A stretch of DNA of 64,000 nt from Bacillus sp. ISL-45 (GTDB taxonomy: Bacteria; Bacillota; Bacilli; Bacillales; Cytobacillaceae), in assembly GCF_018613195.1 (NCBI RefSeq), contig NZ_JAGGQQ010000003.1, positions 1 through 64,000 of the forward strand. Direction: 5' to 3'. Below are positions 60,811 to 64,000 of this stretch, in pieces; within the stretch, counting starts at the first letter, position 1, and every line of letters starts with the position of its first letter. Made by a program: the position numbers and the translations under genes. Under the pieces are notes generated by a model. The model was not told where the DNA came from. It saw only the letters and a list, made by a program, of their open reading frames with translations, and did not search any database.

Positions 60811-61688
60811 AACTGAGTCGGGAAAACCTTCTAAGCTATGACCCATCTGAGTTTTGTCATAGCCTGGATAAAAAGCCCATCGAAATTTACATGTTTGTCG
60901 ACCCGCTCTGTCCGGAATGCTGGGCACTAGAACCAATCATCAAGAAGCTCCAAATCGAATATGGCAGATATTTTTCAATTCGCCATGTATTAAGCGGCAA
61001 ACTGGCCACATTGAACATGAGCAGAAAAAAACGTTATGAAACGATTGCTGAGCTTTGGGAAAAAACAGCAAGCAGAACAGGAATGTCCTGTGACGGGTCT
61101 CTGTGGTTTGAAAACCCTGTGTCATCCCCTTATTTAGCATCCATTGCGATAAAATCAGCTGAGCTTCAGGGGAGAAAGAAAGGCATCAGATTCCTGCGCC
61201 AGCTTCAGGAAGTCCTTTTCCTTGAAAAACAGAATGTCTCTAACTTCGAGGTGTTAAAAAACTGCGCAAGGAGCGTCGGATTGGACGTAGAGGAATTTGT
61301 AACCGATATCCATTCTGAAACTGCTGCAAAAGCGTTTCAATGCGACTTGAAAATAACGAATGAAATGGATGTCCAGGAAATTCCGACTTTCGTCTTCTTT
61401 AACGCTAACGTCGAGGAGGAGGGCATCAAGGTTACGGGGCTTTACCCATATGAGGTATATGTCCAGATTCTAGAAGAAATGCTGCAGGAAAAACCAGAAC
61501 CTGCACAGCCGCCAATGCTTGAGCAATTCATGAAGCAATACAAGATGGTTGCTTCCAAGGAAGTAGCTGTTGTATATAACATGACTGTCCAACAGGCCGA
61601 GAAGGAATTAAAGAAATTAATGCTAAAACAACAAGTCGAACAAATCCCTGCAAAATATGGGGTGTTCTGGCGATATCACGAAGGCTGA
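60807..61688 (+). CDS. spxH: ClpXP adaptor protein SpxH
   Basis: 293-aa DsbA-like protein with the N-terminal CXXC motif Cys35-Pro-Glu-Cys38 ([14 protein letters not shown]). Its B. subtilis counterpart (YjbH) presents the thiol-stress regulator Spx to ClpXP. The CXXC and downstream region are conserved, so redox control may be retained. Translationally coupled to yjbI by ATGA. Confidence 0.94.
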   Translation: MKLSRENLLSYDPSEFCHSLDKKPIEIYMFVDPLCPECWALEPIIKKLQIEYGRYFSIRHVLSGKLATLNMSRKKRYETIAELWEKTASRTGMSCDGSLWFENPVSSPYLASIAIKSAELQGRKKGIRFLRQLQEVLFLEKQNVSNFEVLKNCARSVGLDVEEFVTDIHSETAAKAFQCDLKITNEMDVQEIPTFVFFNANVEEEGIKVTGLYPYEVYVQILEEMLQEKPEPAQPPMLEQFMKQYKMVASKEVAVVYNMTVQQAEKELKKLMLKQQVEQIPAKYGVFWRYHEG

Positions 61689-61710
61689 CCGTGCATTTGC
61701 ACGGTTTTTT
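61687..61710 (+). terminator. Terminator of yjbI-spxH
   Basis: ACCGTGC and GCACGGT pair around ATTT and run into TTTTTT. Confidence 0.85.
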
Positions 61711-61744
61711 ATATGCAAAGAATTTTTGTGCTGTCGATAAACAG

Positions 61745-61782
61745 AAAAAGGCCTTGCAGCTCTCCAACTGCAAGGCCTTTTC
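61745..61782. terminator. Bidirectional terminator near small ORF
   Basis: AAAAGGCCTTGCAG and CTGCAAGGCCTTTT form a perfect 14-bp stem. Confidence 0.85.
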
Positions 61783-61788
61783 TCTATT

Positions 61789-61881
61789 TTATACGAACAA
61801 AGGGGATGGGAGAAATTTTTCACGGTCAAACAAAGGGGTAAATGTTTGCTTGTGATCAACTTCACGCCATAAATATATCAT
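61789..61881 (-). CDS. Possible 30-aa peptide
   Basis: ORF MIYLWREVDHKQTFTPLFDR then EKFLPSPLFV. A GGGAGCCAGG ribosome site lies just before the ATG and a strong terminator follows, but no conservation can be judged. Intermediate evidence; may be a real small protein. Confidence 0.4.
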   Translation of the reverse strand: MIYLWREVDHKQTFTPLFDREKFLPSPLFV

Positions 61882-61999
61882 ATCCTGGCTCCCTATCACA
61901 ATATCCTTGTGTGTTATTTCACAATATTGTCAAATCCGATTCATGAATGCCTGGGCACAAGCATATAAATGAGATATAAAGCGATTCGGAGTGATTAAA

Positions 62000-62173
62000 T
62001 TGGATAAAATAGGTCTTTCCCTTATGGCTCTATTCATACTTTTTTCTTTTATCCTTCATATTTTGGGGTTAATGCATCTTCTGCCCTTATATCTTACCTC
62101 CCCTATCCTGTTTCTAGCATTATTTATTTTACTGATATATTTAAATAACCGTAAAAAGTTTAAAGGTTTTTAA
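62000..62173 (+). CDS. Small two-helix membrane protein
   Basis: 57-aa hydrophobic protein with two TM helices (LSLMALFILFSFILHILGL and PILFLALFILLIYL) and a basic C-terminus NNRKKFKGF. TTG 62000 with GGAG 8 nt upstream is preferred to GTG 61991, which overlaps the site. No function recognised. Confidence 0.55.
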   Translation: MDKIGLSLMALFILFSFILHILGLMHLLPLYLTSPILFLALFILLIYLNNRKKFKGF

Positions 62174-62251
62174 ACTATGCACAACTACCGCGCTAAACTC
62201 CAAGACCATTTTTGCCAGCTGCAAGTTTGTGACAAGATTTTAATAACATAT

Positions 62252-62284
62252 AAAAAACCGGCCGCATTCTCTGCGGCCGTTTTC
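62252..62284. terminator. Terminator between small membrane protein and pepF
   Basis: CGGCCGC and GCGGCCG pair around ATTCTCT, with A-tract and T-tract on the two sides; ends pepF on the minus strand. Confidence 0.85.
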
Positions 62285-62322
62285 GTTTGGGATATTAGAA
62301 AGTATATATACACTTTGAGAAT

Positions 62323-62350
62323 CGTCTAGCTGCAGCGCTTGTGCTTTTCT
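62323..62350. repeat. Remnant of dispersed Bacillus-type repeat
   Basis: CGTCTAGCTGCAGCGCTTGT followed by GCTTTTCT matches the piece at 17285 (GTCTAGCTNCAGCGCTT). Confidence 0.5.
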
Positions 62351-62351
62351 A

Positions 62352-64000
62352 TTATGAAAGCAGCGCTTCCATTTCATTAAGCTTTTCTTCAAAGACTTTC
62401 AATGCTTCCTCGATTGGTTTCGAACTTGTCATATCGACGCCTGCTTTTTTCAGTACCTCGATTGGATAATCCGAGCTGCCTGATTTCAGGAATTCAATGT
62501 AGCGCTCGACTGCCGGCTGTCCTTCTTCAAGGATCTGTTTGCTCAGTGCTGTTGCTGCACTGAACCCAGTGGCATACTGGTAAACATAGTAATTATAATA
62601 GAAATGAGGAATTCTTGACCATTCAAGACCGATTTCTTCATCGATCATGATGTCCTCTTCACCGAAATACTTTTTGTTTAGCTCGTAGTAGTCCTTTGTC
62701 AGTGCATCAGCTGTCAATGCCTCGTTATTCTGTGCTTTCTGGTGGATCAAATGTTCAAATTCGGCAAACATCGTCTGCCTGAATACTGTTCCACGGAAGC
62801 CCTCAAGGTAATGATTCAAAAGATACAGTCGCTTCTGCTCATCATCGATTGTCTTGAGCATATAGTCATTCAATAATGCTTCATTGCAAGTGGATGCCAC
62901 TTCAGCAACGAAAATTGAATAGTTGCCGTACGGATATGGCTGTGTCTTCCTTGTATAGTAGCTGTGTACGGAATGTCCGAATTCGTGAGCCAGCGTAAAC
63001 AGATTATTGACATTATCTTGCCAGTTCATCAGGATATATGGATTAGTGCCATACGCGCCTGATGAATAGGCACCGCTGGGCTTACCCTTATTCTCATACA
63101 CATCCACCCAGCGATTTTCGAATCCTTCTTTAAGGATAGTATTATATTCATCCCCAAGAGGCGCTAATCCTTTTAGGACATATTCCTTTGCTTCTGAATA
63201 AGGAATCTCCATTTTCACATCCTTAACAAGCGGTGTGTAAAGGTCATACATATGAAGCTTATCCAGGCCAAGTACCTTCCTGCGGAGCTTAACATATCTG
63301 TGAAGAAGGTGCAGATTGTCATTCACCGTATTAACAAGATTTTCATAGACACTTTCAGGAATATTATTCGCAGCAAGCGCAGCATGCCTCGCAGAGTCAT
63401 ATTTACGAATCCTTGCATTAAAATTATCCTTTTTGATATTGCCGCTTAATGTGCTGGAAAAAGTATTCTTGAAGCTGCCATATGTTTTATAAACAGCTTT
63501 GAAAGCATCTTCACGAACTCTGCGGTCCTCGCTTTCCAGGAATCGGATGTAGCGGCCATGTGTGATTTCCACATCCTCTCCGTTCTCATCCTTGATTGAA
63601 GGGAATTCGAGATCCGCATTGTTCAGCATTCCGAAGGTATTTGAAGGTGAGCTCATAACCTCCGAAGCCTGAGCCAGAAGCGCTTCCTCTTCAGCAGATA
63701 GGACATGCGGACGCTGCAGGTTGATTTCCTCCAATGCATGCTCATAAAGCTTCAGCTCTTCTCTTTCATTCAAAAAGCTTTTTATTTTCTCTTCATCAAC
63801 AGCCAGGATTTCTGGTACGATGAACGCAAGCGCGCTTGCCGCTTGTGAATATAGATTCTTGATGCGGTCATCCAGTCCCTGATAAAAAGAATTCGTTGTA
63901 TCCTGGTCATAGCGCATATGCGCGTATGTATAAAGTCTTCCAAGACGCTCAAGCAATTTATCCTGCAGCTGAAGTGCAGTATATAGTTGTTCAGCGCTCT
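62352..64000 (-). CDS. pepF: Oligoendopeptidase F, 5' partial
   Basis: M3B-family zinc peptidase; frame stays open to the window edge, so about 50-60 N-terminal residues are missing. Zinc motif HEFGHSVHSYY with the downstream Glu in FVAEVASTCNEALL, and C-terminal FYYNYYVYQYATGFSAATALSKQ. It cleaves short peptides in the cytosol. Corresponds to B. subtilis yjbG, next to spxH. Confidence 0.95.
   Translation of the reverse strand, partial: SAEQLYTALQLQDKLLERLGRLYTYAHMRYDQDTTNSFYQGLDDRIKNLYSQAASALAFIVPEILAVDEEKIKSFLNEREELKLYEHALEEINLQRPHVLSAEEEALLAQASEVMSSPSNTFGMLNNADLEFPSIKDENGEDVEITHGRYIRFLESEDRRVREDAFKAVYKTYGSFKNTFSSTLSGNIKKDNFNARIRKYDSARHAALAANNIPESVYENLVNTVNDNLHLLHRYVKLRRKVLGLDKLHMYDLYTPLVKDVKMEIPYSEAKEYVLKGLAPLGDEYNTILKEGFENRWVDVYENKGKPSGAYSSGAYGTNPYILMNWQDNVNNLFTLAHEFGHSVHSYYTRKTQPYPYGNYSIFVAEVASTCNEALLNDYMLKTIDDEQKRLYLLNHYLEGFRGTVFRQTMFAEFEHLIHQKAQNNEALTADALTKDYYELNKKYFGEEDIMIDEEIGLEWSRIPHFYYNYYVYQYATGFSAATALSKQILEEGQPAVERYIEFLKSGSSDYPIEVLKKAGVDMTSSKPIEEALKVFEEKLNEMEALLS

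Overview
The window is chromosomal DNA from a spore-forming Bacillaceae bacterium, probably close to Mesobacillus, Neobacillus or Cytobacillus. From about 38 kb to the end the gene order follows the Bacillus subtilis yjbG-yjcH interval, read backwards: yjcH, yjcG, yjcF, yjcD, spoVIF, yjcA, cotZ, cotO, fabI, yjbQ, prpE, yjbO, nadF, yjbM, yjbL, yjbK, yjbJ, yjbI, spxH, pepF. Sigma-W, sigma-K, LexA, FapR and TPP-riboswitch sites can all be read directly. No phage, integrase or insertion sequence was seen.

Layout. 1-0.65 kb: a tandem array of 52-bp units. 0.7-5.4 kb: NERD-domain protein, sigma-W-driven nfeD-floT membrane-microdomain operon, DUF975 and YisL membrane proteins. 5.4-9.9 kb: a five-gene operon of secreted protein, ABC exporter, histidine kinase (frameshifted) and response regulator, preceded by four direct repeats spaced exactly 11 nt. 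10-14.2 kb: BCCT osmolyte transporter and a polar amino-acid ABC importer. 14.6-20.2 kb: a formate/molybdopterin module (fdhD, OFA-type MFS carrier, MpsC-like DUF2294, FdhF-like oxidoreductase). 20.4-22.3 kb: a multicopper-oxidase-like protein that lacks its C-terminal copper ligands, next to a DehI-family protein. 22.5-23.3 kb: two more 52-bp-period repeats. 23.4-27 kb: HtrA protease, M50-type protease, stress protein and small proteins. 27.1-30.9 kb: a TPP-riboswitch-controlled pyrimidine/thiamine-precursor ABC transporter operon ending in a TatD hydrolase. 31-38 kb: DUF2515, manganese catalase, tRNA-Val, Nudix hydrolase, an SOS-controlled small WYL-like protein and a TRAP-TAXI transporter.

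38-64 kb is the conserved yjc/yjb block. Between yjcA and spoVIF it carries a complete second spoVA operon (YhcN-like, SpoVAC, SpoVAD, SpoVAE, YetF/DUF421), which resembles the spoVA2mob type associated with spore heat resistance, and a YjcZ peptide. CotZ, CotO, SpoVIF and YjcZ make this a spore-coat/late-sporulation neighbourhood. The far end holds housekeeping and stress genes: FabI, MgtE, PrpE, NAD kinase, the small alarmone synthetase RelQ, truncated globin and the Spx adaptor SpxH.

The least explained feature is a set of four intergenic tandem repeats (1-632, 22483-22586, 23034-23292, 56493-56868). They differ in sequence but share a 52-bp period, about five helical turns. The first and last also share one internal layout (TGTCC, 17 nt, AGACA, then a spacer) despite different sequences.
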